The notes under the pieces were generated by a model that saw only the letters and a list, made by a program, of their open reading frames with translations, was not told where the DNA came from and ran no database searches. A program made the position numbers and the translations under genes. Below, one piece after another: positions 1-5,657 of a stretch of 5,657 bases of DNA. Origin of the DNA: Casimicrobiaceae bacterium (GTDB lineage Bacteria > Pseudomonadota > Gammaproteobacteria > Burkholderiales > Casimicrobiaceae). How positions within the stretch are numbered: the stretch's first letter is position 1; every line of letters begins with the position of its first letter. The stretch lies in assembly GCA_955652025.1 (NCBI GenBank), contig CATPAO010000137.1, positions 1 through 5,657 on the forward strand. The letters are read 5' to 3'.

Positions 1-2328
1 CAACCGCTCCTTCTGCCGCACGCCGAAGCGATGTTCCTCGTCGATGATGACGAGCCCCAGGTTTTTGAATTTGACGTCCGGTTGGATCAGCTTGTGCGTA
101 CCGATGACGAGATCGATCCGGCCCGCCGCGAGGCCTTCCAATACTGCTTTGACTTCCTTGCCGGAGCGAAAACGCGACAGCTCGGCGAGCTTGACCGGCC
201 ACTCGGCGAAGCGATCCGAGAAGACCTGAAAATGTTGTTCCGCCAGTAGCGTGGTCGGCACGAGCACCGCAACCTGCTTACCGTCGGCGAGGGCCACGAA
301 CGCGGCGCGGAGCGCGACCTCGGTCTTGCCGAATCCGACGTCGCCGCACACGAGCCGATCCATCGGCTTGGCCGAAGCGAGGTCGTCGATCACCGCGGCG
401 ATCGCGGCCTCCTGGTCGGGTGTCTCGTCGAAGCCGAAACCTTCGGCGAACGCCTCGTAGTCGTGCGGCTTGAATTCGAACGCGTGGCCGACGCGCGCCG
501 CGCGTTGCGCGTAGAGATTGAGGAGTTCCGCCGCCGTGTCGTGCGCTTTTTGCGCCGCCTTCTTCTTCGCCTTTTCCCATTGACCGCTGCCCAACTCGTG
601 CAGCGGCGCGGCATCCGGCGACGCACCGCTGTAGCGGCCGATCAGGTGCAGGCTCGACACCGGGACGTACAGCTTAGCGTCGTTGGCGTAGATCAGCTCG
701 AGGAATTCTGTCTCGCCATCGCCGACATCCAGCGTGACGAGCCCCAGGTAGCGGCCGATTCCGTGTTGCTCGTGAACGACCGGATCACCGATGCGCACCT
801 CCGAGAGGTCGCGTACCATCGCGTCGACGTTCGATCGCCGCACGGAATCGCGCTTGCCGCGGCGGATGACGTTGGCGTACAGCTCGGTCTCGGTAACGAA
901 TGCGAGCCGCACGGCGGGCCAGACGAATCCGGCAGCGAGCGGGGCGACGGCGAGCGCGAGTCGCGCGTCGCCTGTCACGAACGACGCGAAATCGTCGACC
1001 AGCACAGGCCGCATGCCGTACTCGGCCAGATATTGCTGCATCGTCTCGCGCCGTCCAGCGCTTTCGGCCGCGATCAGCATGCGTCCGTCGAACAGCGCGA
1101 TCGCGCGCTTGAGCGCGGCGAGCGGGTCGTCGGCGCGGCGCTCGACCTGCACGGGGGGCAGTCGGCGGACGGGTGCGTCGACGTCTTCCGCGACGGCATC
1201 GGCGAGTGCTGCAACGGCCACGCGCGCAAACGGTTTCAGCGCGCCGTTGAACGCATCCACCGGTAGGAAGAGCTCGTGCGGCGGCAGGAGCGGCCGCGCC
1301 TTGTCCCCACGCATGAGCTTCCAGCGCGACTCGGTGTCCTGCCAGAAGTGGTCGACCGCGCCGCGCACGTCGCCATGCAGCGCAACGACGCTGTTCTCCG
1401 GCAAATAATCGGCGAACGTCGCGGTTGCGTCGAAGAACAGCGGCAGGTAATACTCGATGCCGCCCGGAACGACGCCGCTCGTGATGTCCTTGTACAGCGG
1501 CGATCGGGAGGGATCGCCCTCGAACGCTTCGCGAAAGCGGCTGCGAAAGCGCGCGCGCCCTGATTCGTCCAGCGGAAATTCTCGCGCCGGCAACAGGCGC
1601 ACGTCGCGCACCGGGTACAGCGTGCGCTGCGAGTCGACGTCGAACGTCTTGATCGTCTCGATCTCGTCGCCGAAGCGGTCGATGCGAAAGGGCAGCGCCG
1701 ATCCCATCGGGAACAGGTCGATCAATCCGCCGCGGACGCTGAATTCACCGGGTGCCACGACCTGCGTCACGTGCGTATACCCGGCGAGGCCCAGTTGCGC
1801 CCGCAGCGCCTCGACGTCGAGCTTTTCTCCGGTCGTCAGAAAGAATGTGTGTGCCGCGAGATACGAACGCGGCGCCAGCCGATACAGCGCCGTTTGCGCC
1901 GGCGTCAGCACGACGTCGCACTCGCCGCGTGTCATGTGGTAGAGCGTTGCGAGCCGCGCCGAGACCAGGTCCTGGTGCGGCGAAAAATGGTCGTACGGCA
2001 ACGTCTCCCAATCGGGAAACGGTGCGATGCGGAGCGCGGGCGCGAACCACGCAATCTCGTCCGCCAGTCGTTGCGCGGCCAGCGCGTCGGCGCAAACGAT
2101 CGCCAACGTTCGCCGGTCGTGCGCGCAGGACACCGCGAGCTGCGACAGCGCGAGCGCGTCGGCGGAGCCGGGGAGCGCAGCGGACGCAATTTGCCGGCCG
2201 GGCAAGGGCACGCGCGGCGCGAGCGCCGGCAGCGTCGAGAGCGACGAGGTAGCGACGGAGGCGGCGGGAACCGGTTCGGGTGCGTCGATGGCCGCGGCCG
2301 TCGCGGCGATGGTGGAGGCCGGCGACAT
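1..2328 (-). CDS. mfd: Transcription-repair coupling factor Mfd, N-terminal 776 residues (3' end beyond the window)
   Basis: Mfd is a cytoplasmic DNA translocase that removes RNA polymerase stalled at DNA damage and recruits UvrA for nucleotide excision repair. The reading frame is open from ATG at 2328 to the left edge. The UvrB-like N-terminal module includes FPDWETLPYDHFSPHQD (about residues 105-121) and GEFSVRGGLIDLFP (about 194-207). The RNA-polymerase-interacting (CarD-like) domain starts near residue 511 (IGDPVVHEQHGIGRYLGL) and ends near 565. The first RecA-like motor lobe follows, with Walker A GDVGFGKTE at 662-670, motif PTTLLAEQH near 690, GTHKLI, and the DEEH box at 763-766 (DEEHRFGVRQKE). 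The second motor lobe, translocation motif and C-terminal domain are outside the window; family members are usually about 1,150 residues. Residues 1-40 are a low-complexity Ala/Pro/Ser/Thr stretch. The start is the only plausible ATG before Met132 and lies about 20 nt after a predicted transcription start. No clear Shine-Dalgarno sequence precedes it. Identity is very secure; the exact start is less so. Confidence 0.97.
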   Translation of the reverse strand, partial: MSPASTIAATAAAIDAPEPVPAASVATSSLSTLPALAPRVPLPGRQIASAALPGSADALALSQLAVSCAHDRRTLAIVCADALAAQRLADEIAWFAPALRIAPFPDWETLPYDHFSPHQDLVSARLATLYHMTRGECDVVLTPAQTALYRLAPRSYLAAHTFFLTTGEKLDVEALRAQLGLAGYTHVTQVVAPGEFSVRGGLIDLFPMGSALPFRIDRFGDEIETIKTFDVDSQRTLYPVRDVRLLPAREFPLDESGRARFRSRFREAFEGDPSRSPLYKDITSGVVPGGIEYYLPLFFDATATFADYLPENSVVALHGDVRGAVDHFWQDTESRWKLMRGDKARPLLPPHELFLPVDAFNGALKPFARVAVAALADAVAEDVDAPVRRLPPVQVERRADDPLAALKRAIALFDGRMLIAAESAGRRETMQQYLAEYGMRPVLVDDFASFVTGDARLALAVAPLAAGFVWPAVRLAFVTETELYANVIRRGKRDSVRRSNVDAMVRDLSEVRIGDPVVHEQHGIGRYLGLVTLDVGDGETEFLELIYANDAKLYVPVSSLHLIGRYSGASPDAAPLHELGSGQWEKAKKKAAQKAHDTAAELLNLYAQRAARVGHAFEFKPHDYEAFAEGFGFDETPDQEAAIAAVIDDLASAKPMDRLVCGDVGFGKTEVALRAAFVALADGKQVAVLVPTTLLAEQHFQVFSDRFAEWPVKLAELSRFRSGKEVKAVLEGLAAGRIDLVIGTHKLIQPDVKFKNLGLVIIDEEHRFGVRQKERL

Positions 2329-2354
2329 CGGAAGAGCGTGCGAGAGAAGGCCAA

Positions 2355-2360
2355 ATTATA
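2355..2360 (-). promoter_or_regulatory. -10 box of the mfd promoter (TATAAT)
   Basis: Read on the minus strand, these bases are a perfect sigma-70-type TATAAT in otherwise very GC-rich DNA. Its downstream edge lies 26 nt before the mfd ATG, so transcription would start near 2348 and leave a leader of about 20 nt. The hexamer 17 bp upstream (CATCGC) does not resemble TTGACA, and there is no TG extension, so promoter strength is uncertain. Confidence 0.6.
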
Positions 2361-2413
2361 CCCGCGACGCCCCATCGGCGATGCGCTCCCTGGCCGCCGT
2401 GCCACGGCGTGCG

Positions 2414-2422
2414 TGCGATAAT
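2414..2422 (+). promoter_or_regulatory. Extended -10 box of the transporter gene (TGC-GATAAT)
   Basis: TGC followed by GATAAT matches an extended -10 element with one mismatch in the hexamer. No -35 hexamer is recognisable at the usual distance, which is common for extended -10 promoters. Initiation about 7 nt downstream would fall at 2429-2430, on the ATG of the transporter, so the mRNA would be leaderless or nearly so. The element is back to back with the mfd -10 box, about 55 bp away. The bases just after it, ATCGTGACGAT (2421-2431), form an odd-length inverted repeat spanning the start codon. Confidence 0.45.
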
Positions 2423-2429
2423 CGTGACG

Positions 2430-3359
2430 ATGGACATCGCTCGCGCCGGGCGCGGTGACACGTCGTCGTTTCTAATGCTTACGCTGGCGCCGTTTTTCTG
2501 GGCGTGCAACTGGATCGTCGGCCGCGGCTTGGCCCACGAAGTTCCGCCGCTCGCGATGACGTTTTATCGCTGGCTGTTTGCGCTCGCGATCCTGCTGCCG
2601 TTCGCGCTGCCACGGCTCTCCCGCGACTGGCCGCTCATCCGTTCGCGCTGGAAGACGCTGTTGCTATTGGGCACCGTCGGGATCGGCACGCACAACGCGC
2701 TCGCGTATCTCGGACTCAACTACACGACGGCGACCAACGGCGTCATCCTGAACTCGTTCATTCCGGTGATGATTGTCGCGCTGTCGTGGATTTTTCTGCG
2801 CGAGCGCCTGACGCCGGTTCAGCTCGCCGGAGTGGCGACGTCGCTCGCCGGCGTTCTGACGATCATATCCGGCGGCTCTCTGGCGGCGCTCGCCGCGTTC
2901 CGGCTGAACGGCGGCGATCTGCTCGTCATTCTCTCGATGGCGATGTGGTCGGTCTACACGATCTGCCTGCGCTGGCGACCGCCTGGCCTCGACATGATCA
3001 CGTTCCTGTTCGTGATCGCGTGCGTCGGCGAGGCGGTGGTATTGCCGTTTTATCTCGGCGAGACGGCGTTCGGCCGGCCGATGGTGTGGACCTGGACGAG
3101 CGCCGCGGCGCTCGTCGCGGTCGCGCTGTTTTCGTCGGTCCTGGCTTACATTTTCTGGAACCGTGGCGTCGAGCAGGTCGGCGCGCCCGTTGCGGGTTTG
3201 TTCGTGCATCTGATGCCGGTGTTCGGCATCGGATTGGCGTGGCTGGTATTGGACGAAAGACTCGCGCCATTTCACCTGCTGGGCATCGCGCTGATCCTGA
3301 CCGGGATCACGATCACGAGCCGCAAGTCGCGCGCGGTGTTGCCCGCGGCGCCCGACTAA
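2430..3359 (+). CDS. EamA/DMT-family ten-helix transporter, 309 residues
   Basis: This is an inner-membrane permease of the drug/metabolite transporter superfamily (EamA, formerly DUF6). Family members export amino acids, nucleosides or other metabolites, and the substrate here cannot be read from sequence. I count ten hydrophobic helices, at about residues 13-32, 40-60, 74-95, 103-123, 130-147, 162-182, 189-208, 223-243, 250-272 and 280-297. They form two EamA repeats of five helices each. Each repeat has the typical signature at the end of its fourth helix: NSFIPVMIVALSWIFLRERL in the first and LMPVFGIGLAWLVLDERL in the second. The C-terminus is short and basic (SRKSR), as expected for a cytoplasmic end. 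The same frame is open upstream to an ATG at 2280, but that 50-residue Arg/Pro-rich extension overlaps mfd and lies before the predicted promoter, so ATG 2430 is preferred. An inner ATG at 2475 is possible but would trim the segment before helix 1. The stop overlaps that of the convergent manC gene. Confidence 0.93.
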   Translation: MDIARAGRGDTSSFLMLTLAPFFWACNWIVGRGLAHEVPPLAMTFYRWLFALAILLPFALPRLSRDWPLIRSRWKTLLLLGTVGIGTHNALAYLGLNYTTATNGVILNSFIPVMIVALSWIFLRERLTPVQLAGVATSLAGVLTIISGGSLAALAAFRLNGGDLLVILSMAMWSVYTICLRWRPPGLDMITFLFVIACVGEAVVLPFYLGETAFGRPMVWTWTSAAALVAVALFSSVLAYIFWNRGVEQVGAPVAGLFVHLMPVFGIGLAWLVLDERLAPFHLLGIALILTGITITSRKSRAVLPAAPD

Positions 3360-4840
3360 CCTTCGGGGATCACGCCGACTCGGCCATACATGTCGTCGAA
3401 GCGCACGATATCGTCTTCGCCGAGATAATCGCCGCACTGCACCTCGATCATCACCAGCGGTTCGGCACCGGGATTCTCGAGGCGATGGCGCGTCTCCGCC
3501 GGAATGTAGGTCGATTGGTTGGCGCCGAGCTCGAACACGTCGTCGCCGCGCGTCACGCGTGCGCGGCCGCGGACGACGACCCAATGCTCGCTGCGACGGT
3601 GATGCAGCTGCAACGACAGCGCGCCCGCCGGCCGGACCTCGATGCGCTTGATCTTGAATCCCGGGCCCTCTTCGAGCACGGTGTAGGCGCCCCACGGCCG
3701 CGCGACGGTCCGATGCAGCTTGTACGCGTCGTGCCCGCGGGCCTTCAGCTCGCCGACGACGTCCTTGACCCGCTGCAGGTGATCGCGATGAGCGACTAAC
3801 ACGGCGTCGGGCGTATCGATGATGACGAGATTGTCGACGCCGACCGTCGCGACGACGCGGTCCCCCGCATGCACGTAAGTCCCGCGGGTCAGGATCATGA
3901 CACGTTCGCCGTGACCCGCGTTGCCCTCGCTGTCGGCCTCCGTCAACGCAGCGACAGCCTGCCACGAGCCGACGTCGCTCCAGTCGAACGCGCCGCGCAC
4001 GACGGCAACCTCACCCGCGACGGCCGCCGGCTCCATCACCGCATAGTCGATCGAGATGTCGGGCACGGCCGCGAACATCGCCGTATCGATCTCGATCATC
4101 GACGATGCGCCGCCGGCGGCGAATGAATTTGCAAACGGGCGCGTTGCGGCGAGCACACCGGGTGCGTGGCGCGCGAGCGCGTCGATGATCACAGCCGGTG
4201 TGAAGGCGAACATCCCGGAATTCCAGACGTAGTTGCCGGCGGCGATATATTCGCGCGCGGTCAACAACGGCGGCTTTTCGACGAAGCGGCGAACGCGAAA
4301 TGCCGGCGGTTCTCCCGGATCCACGGCCCCGACAGACTCACCACATTCGATGTAGCCGAAGCCGGTCTCGGGGTGCGTCGGCGCAATGCCGAACGTCACG
4401 AGCATGCCCTTTTGCGCCAACGTCGATGCGCGCGCAACGGCGGCGGCGAACGCGCGCGAATCACGAATCAGATGATCGGCGGGGAGCACCAGCAGCACCG
4501 CGTTGCCGAACCCTTGTGACTCGGCGTACAGCGCACCGAGCGCAATGGCGGGCGCGGTGTTGCGGCCGAACGGCTCGAGTAGAAACGTGATGCCGCCGAC
4601 CGGCTCGACGTCCACGCTCGCGTAGACATCCTTCGTGTGGAAATAGTAGTCGCGATTGGTGACGGTCAAAACGCGCATGACGCCCGGCAGGTTGAGCGCG
4701 CGGCGCGCGGTTTTGCCGAGCAGCGTTTCGCCGTCCGGCAGCGGCATGAACGGCTTCGGCGTCGCTTCCCGCGACAACGGCCACAATCGCGTGCCGGCGC
4801 CACCCGACAGGATCAACGGAATTATTTCGGGGGCGGTCAT
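3356..4840 (-). CDS. manC: Mannose-1-phosphate guanylyltransferase / mannose-6-phosphate isomerase (bifunctional type II PMI-GMP), 494 residues
   Basis: This cytoplasmic enzyme isomerises fructose-6-phosphate to mannose-6-phosphate and later joins GTP and mannose-1-phosphate into GDP-mannose, the donor for mannose- and fucose-containing exopolysaccharide or O-antigen. A separate phosphomannomutase, not in this window, is needed between the two steps. The N-terminal nucleotidyltransferase has GGAGTRLWPLSRE (13-25), PKPF (28-31), EPFGRNTAPAIA (89-100), LPADH (119-123), FVEKP (186-190), GNYVWNSGMF (202-211) and DWSDVGSW (286-293). The C-terminal cupin isomerase has RPWGAY (381-386), the metal-site region QLHHRRSEHW (411-420), NQSTYIPAETRHRLENPG (441-458) and GDYLGEDDIVRFDDMYGR (470-487). 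Length and domain order match AlgA/CpsB/XanB/ManC proteins, and all major motifs are present, so both activities are expected. The start is ATG 4840. It has no Shine-Dalgarno sequence; the bases before it read TCCTCCGCCC, the complement-like sense. It is divergent from the sigma-54 activator gene. The name manC is by homology; algA or cpsB would be equally apt. Confidence 0.95.
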   Translation of the reverse strand: MTAPEIIPLILSGGAGTRLWPLSREATPKPFMPLPDGETLLGKTARRALNLPGVMRVLTVTNRDYYFHTKDVYASVDVEPVGGITFLLEPFGRNTAPAIALGALYAESQGFGNAVLLVLPADHLIRDSRAFAAAVARASTLAQKGMLVTFGIAPTHPETGFGYIECGESVGAVDPGEPPAFRVRRFVEKPPLLTAREYIAAGNYVWNSGMFAFTPAVIIDALARHAPGVLAATRPFANSFAAGGASSMIEIDTAMFAAVPDISIDYAVMEPAAVAGEVAVVRGAFDWSDVGSWQAVAALTEADSEGNAGHGERVMILTRGTYVHAGDRVVATVGVDNLVIIDTPDAVLVAHRDHLQRVKDVVGELKARGHDAYKLHRTVARPWGAYTVLEEGPGFKIKRIEVRPAGALSLQLHHRRSEHWVVVRGRARVTRGDDVFELGANQSTYIPAETRHRLENPGAEPLVMIEVQCGDYLGEDDIVRFDDMYGRVGVIPEG

Positions 4841-4879
4841 GGGCGGAGGAAATCGAATAGGCGCGATGTGGACGCTTGT

Positions 4880-4908
4880 ACTCTACCGCGATGCGACATG
4901 TAGGACAA
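4880..4908 (-). promoter_or_regulatory. Possible sigma-70-type promoter for manC
   Basis: On the minus strand TTGTCC (4908-4903) and TAGAGT (4885-4880) are separated by exactly 17 bp. Each matches its consensus at four of six positions. Transcription would start near 4873, leaving a leader of about 33 nt before the manC ATG. Two moderate hexamers at ideal spacing can arise by chance, so this is only a candidate. Confidence 0.3.
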
Positions 4909-4944
4909 ATCAGGACAGGATCATCGGCAGCGCACCGATACGTC

Positions 4945-4954
4945 GTTTGCAAAC
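4945..4954. promoter_or_regulatory. Perfect 10-bp palindrome GTTTGCAAAC, possible operator
   Basis: The palindrome sits in the middle of the 164-bp divergent region between manC and the sigma-54 activator gene. It lies 50 bp before the activator ATG and 37 bp upstream of the candidate manC -35 box. Symmetry does not extend past the ten bases. Its position would suit a regulator acting on either gene, but no known operator is recognised. Confidence 0.25.
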
Positions 4955-4994
4955 CGTTCCATAGGATGCGTCCATCGCCGCGTTGCGATTGTGT

Positions 4995-4998
4995 GGAG
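4995..4998 (+). promoter_or_regulatory. Ribosome binding site GGAG that decides the activator start
   Basis: GGAG lies six bases before ATG 5005, a normal Shine-Dalgarno spacing. The same frame is open upstream and offers ATGs at 4966 and 4891. Only an AGG directly touching the ATG precedes 4966, and the extra residues are Cys/Arg-rich with no family resemblance. This favours 5005. Confidence 0.5.
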
Positions 4999-5004
4999 CG
5001 TGCC

Positions 5005-5657
5005 ATGGAATTGGACCTTCAGAATTCTGGAGTCGACGGGACGAACGTCGTGCCGCTGCCGTTTTTGGCGGCGACGCGCGCGGCATCGTCGCCGGCGCTT
5101 GGCCGTTTCGGACGATTGTTCGGAAGCTCTCCCGCGATGCAGGAAGTCTACCGGATGATCGGCAAAGTCGCGCCGACGGAAGCGACCGTACTGTTGAGTG
5201 GCGAATCGGGCGGCGGCAAGGAGCTGGTCGCGCGAACGATTCACGAGCGGAGTGCGCGCGCGGAAGGCCCATTCGTCGCGATCAATTGCGGCGCCATCCC
5301 GGGCAACCTGATCGAGGCCGAATTGTTCGGGCACGAAAAAGGCGCGTTCACCGGCGCGAGCCGCAGCCATCGCGGATGTTTCGAGCGCGCCGAGGGCGGC
5401 ACGCTGCTCTTGGACGAAATCACCGAGATGAGCCCCGACATGCAGGTGCGGCTGTTGCGCGTGCTGGAAACCGGTCGCTACATGCGCGTCGGGGGCGACG
5501 CCGAGAGGCACGCCTGTGTGCGGATCATCGCCGCAACCAACCGCGATCCGCGTGAGGCGGTCGGCGAGGGCCGGTTGCGTGAGGACCTGATGTATCGGCT
5601 GGCGGTGTTTCCTATCAACTTGCCGCCGCCCGATTCGCCACTCAACAGTACGGTCGC
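5005..5657 (+). CDS. Sigma-54-dependent AAA+ transcriptional activator, N-terminal 217 residues (3' end beyond the window)
   Basis: This is a bacterial enhancer-binding protein of the NtrC class, which hydrolyses ATP to open promoters held by sigma-54 RNA polymerase. The AAA+ domain begins near residue 42. It shows Walker A GESGGGKE (66-73), the sigma-54-contacting loop GAFTGA (113-118), Walker [10 protein letters not shown] (134-142), sensor I region AATNRDP (176-182), and the paired arginines of REDLMYR (192 and 198) at the arginine-finger positions. GAFTGA is intact, so true sigma-54 activation is expected. Only about 41 residues of unremarkable sequence precede the AAA+ domain, so there is no receiver, GAF or PAS domain with the chosen start. 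Activity may be controlled by a partner protein, as with PspF, or by expression level. Walker A has Gly70 where most relatives have Thr. After VFPINLPP the sequence reads PDSPLNSTV instead of the usual LRER-type segment. The DNA-binding domain is outside the window. The gene is divergent from manC, suggesting but not proving control of a polysaccharide locus. Confidence 0.93.
   Translation, partial: MELDLQNSGVDGTNVVPLPFLAATRAASSPALGRFGRLFGSSPAMQEVYRMIGKVAPTEATVLLSGESGGGKELVARTIHERSARAEGPFVAINCGAIPGNLIEAELFGHEKGAFTGASRSHRGCFERAEGGTLLLDEITEMSPDMQVRLLRVLETGRYMRVGGDAERHACVRIIAATNRDPREAVGEGRLREDLMYRLAVFPINLPPPDSPLNSTV

Noticed and set aside
463..1266. Long plus-strand frame opposite mfd (267 codons), with others at 791-1408, 1457-1942 and 1771-2421
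   Set aside because: They lie antisense to the unmistakable Mfd frame. Their products are Arg/Ala/Ser-rich with no recognisable motifs, as expected from reverse frames of GC-rich coding DNA.
2280..2429. 50-residue N-terminal extension of the transporter from ATG 2280
   Set aside because: It overlaps the mfd start and promoter, is Arg/Pro/Trp-rich, and has no counterpart in EamA proteins.
3340..3375. Possible bidirectional terminator at the transporter-manC junction
   Set aside because: The only hairpin I can form is a two-base-pair stem around TTCG, and there is no T-tract.
2504..3799. 431-codon plus-strand frame across the transporter and the end of manC
   Set aside because: It is an out-of-frame shadow of the transporter that runs on antisense to manC. 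The product is rich in Arg, Asp and Ala and has none of the membrane segments of the true frame.
2664..3965. 433-codon minus-strand frame across manC and the transporter
   Set aside because: It is a shifted shadow of manC continuing antisense through the transporter. It has low-complexity Arg-rich composition and no domain.
4871..4886. GG-N10-GC spacing on the minus strand (CGGTAGAGTACAAGC) as a sigma-54 promoter
   Set aside because: Only the four invariant bases fit and the rest does not resemble TGGCACG-N4-TTGCA. Such matches are frequent by chance.
4903..4918. Direct repeat AGGACA-AATC-AGGACA with 10-bp period
   Set aside because: Only two six-base copies occur. It is too short to call a binding array and overlaps the candidate manC -35 box.
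4865..4963. Short plus-strand frame of about 32 codons after a GGAGGA stretch upstream of the activator
   Set aside because: The GGAGGA is 14 nt from the ATG, which is too far. The peptide has no recognisable features and covers the manC promoter region.

Overview
The window looks like ordinary chromosomal DNA from a high-GC proteobacterium. The protein motifs, especially in Mfd, resemble beta- and gammaproteobacterial versions, but this is an impression from motifs and not a phylogeny. Four protein-coding genes fill nearly all of it. The two outer genes are cut by the window edges. I see no tRNA, rRNA, CRISPR array, insertion sequence or phage gene.

Layout, left to right. (1) Positions 1-2328, minus strand: the first 776 codons of mfd, the transcription-repair coupling factor; the C-terminal part lies beyond the left edge. 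(2) Positions 2329-2429: a short divergent promoter region with a perfect TATAAT box facing mfd and an extended -10 box facing the next gene. (3) Positions 2430-3359, plus strand: a ten-helix EamA/DMT-family inner-membrane transporter of unknown substrate. (4) Positions 3356-4840, minus strand: a full-length bifunctional mannose-1-phosphate guanylyltransferase / mannose-6-phosphate isomerase (manC type). It is convergent with the transporter, and the two stop codons overlap. (5) Positions 4841-5004: a 164-bp divergent intergenic region with a perfect 10-bp palindrome and weak promoter-like elements. (6) Positions 5005-5657, plus strand: the first 217 codons of a sigma-54-dependent AAA+ activator that has no receiver domain at its N-terminus.

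How the genes fit together. Mfd is a housekeeping DNA-repair protein and the transporter is probably an independent unit. The manC gene and the divergent sigma-54 activator form the most suggestive pair: ManC makes GDP-mannose for surface or exported polysaccharide, and a neighbouring sigma-54 activator could control such a locus. More polysaccharide genes may lie to the right of the window. That link is inferred from position only.

I found no convincing previously undescribed system. The points worth a second look are small: a probable leaderless transporter mRNA, the overlapping convergent stops, the regulatory region between manC and the activator, and a departure from the usual family sequence at the right end of the activator.
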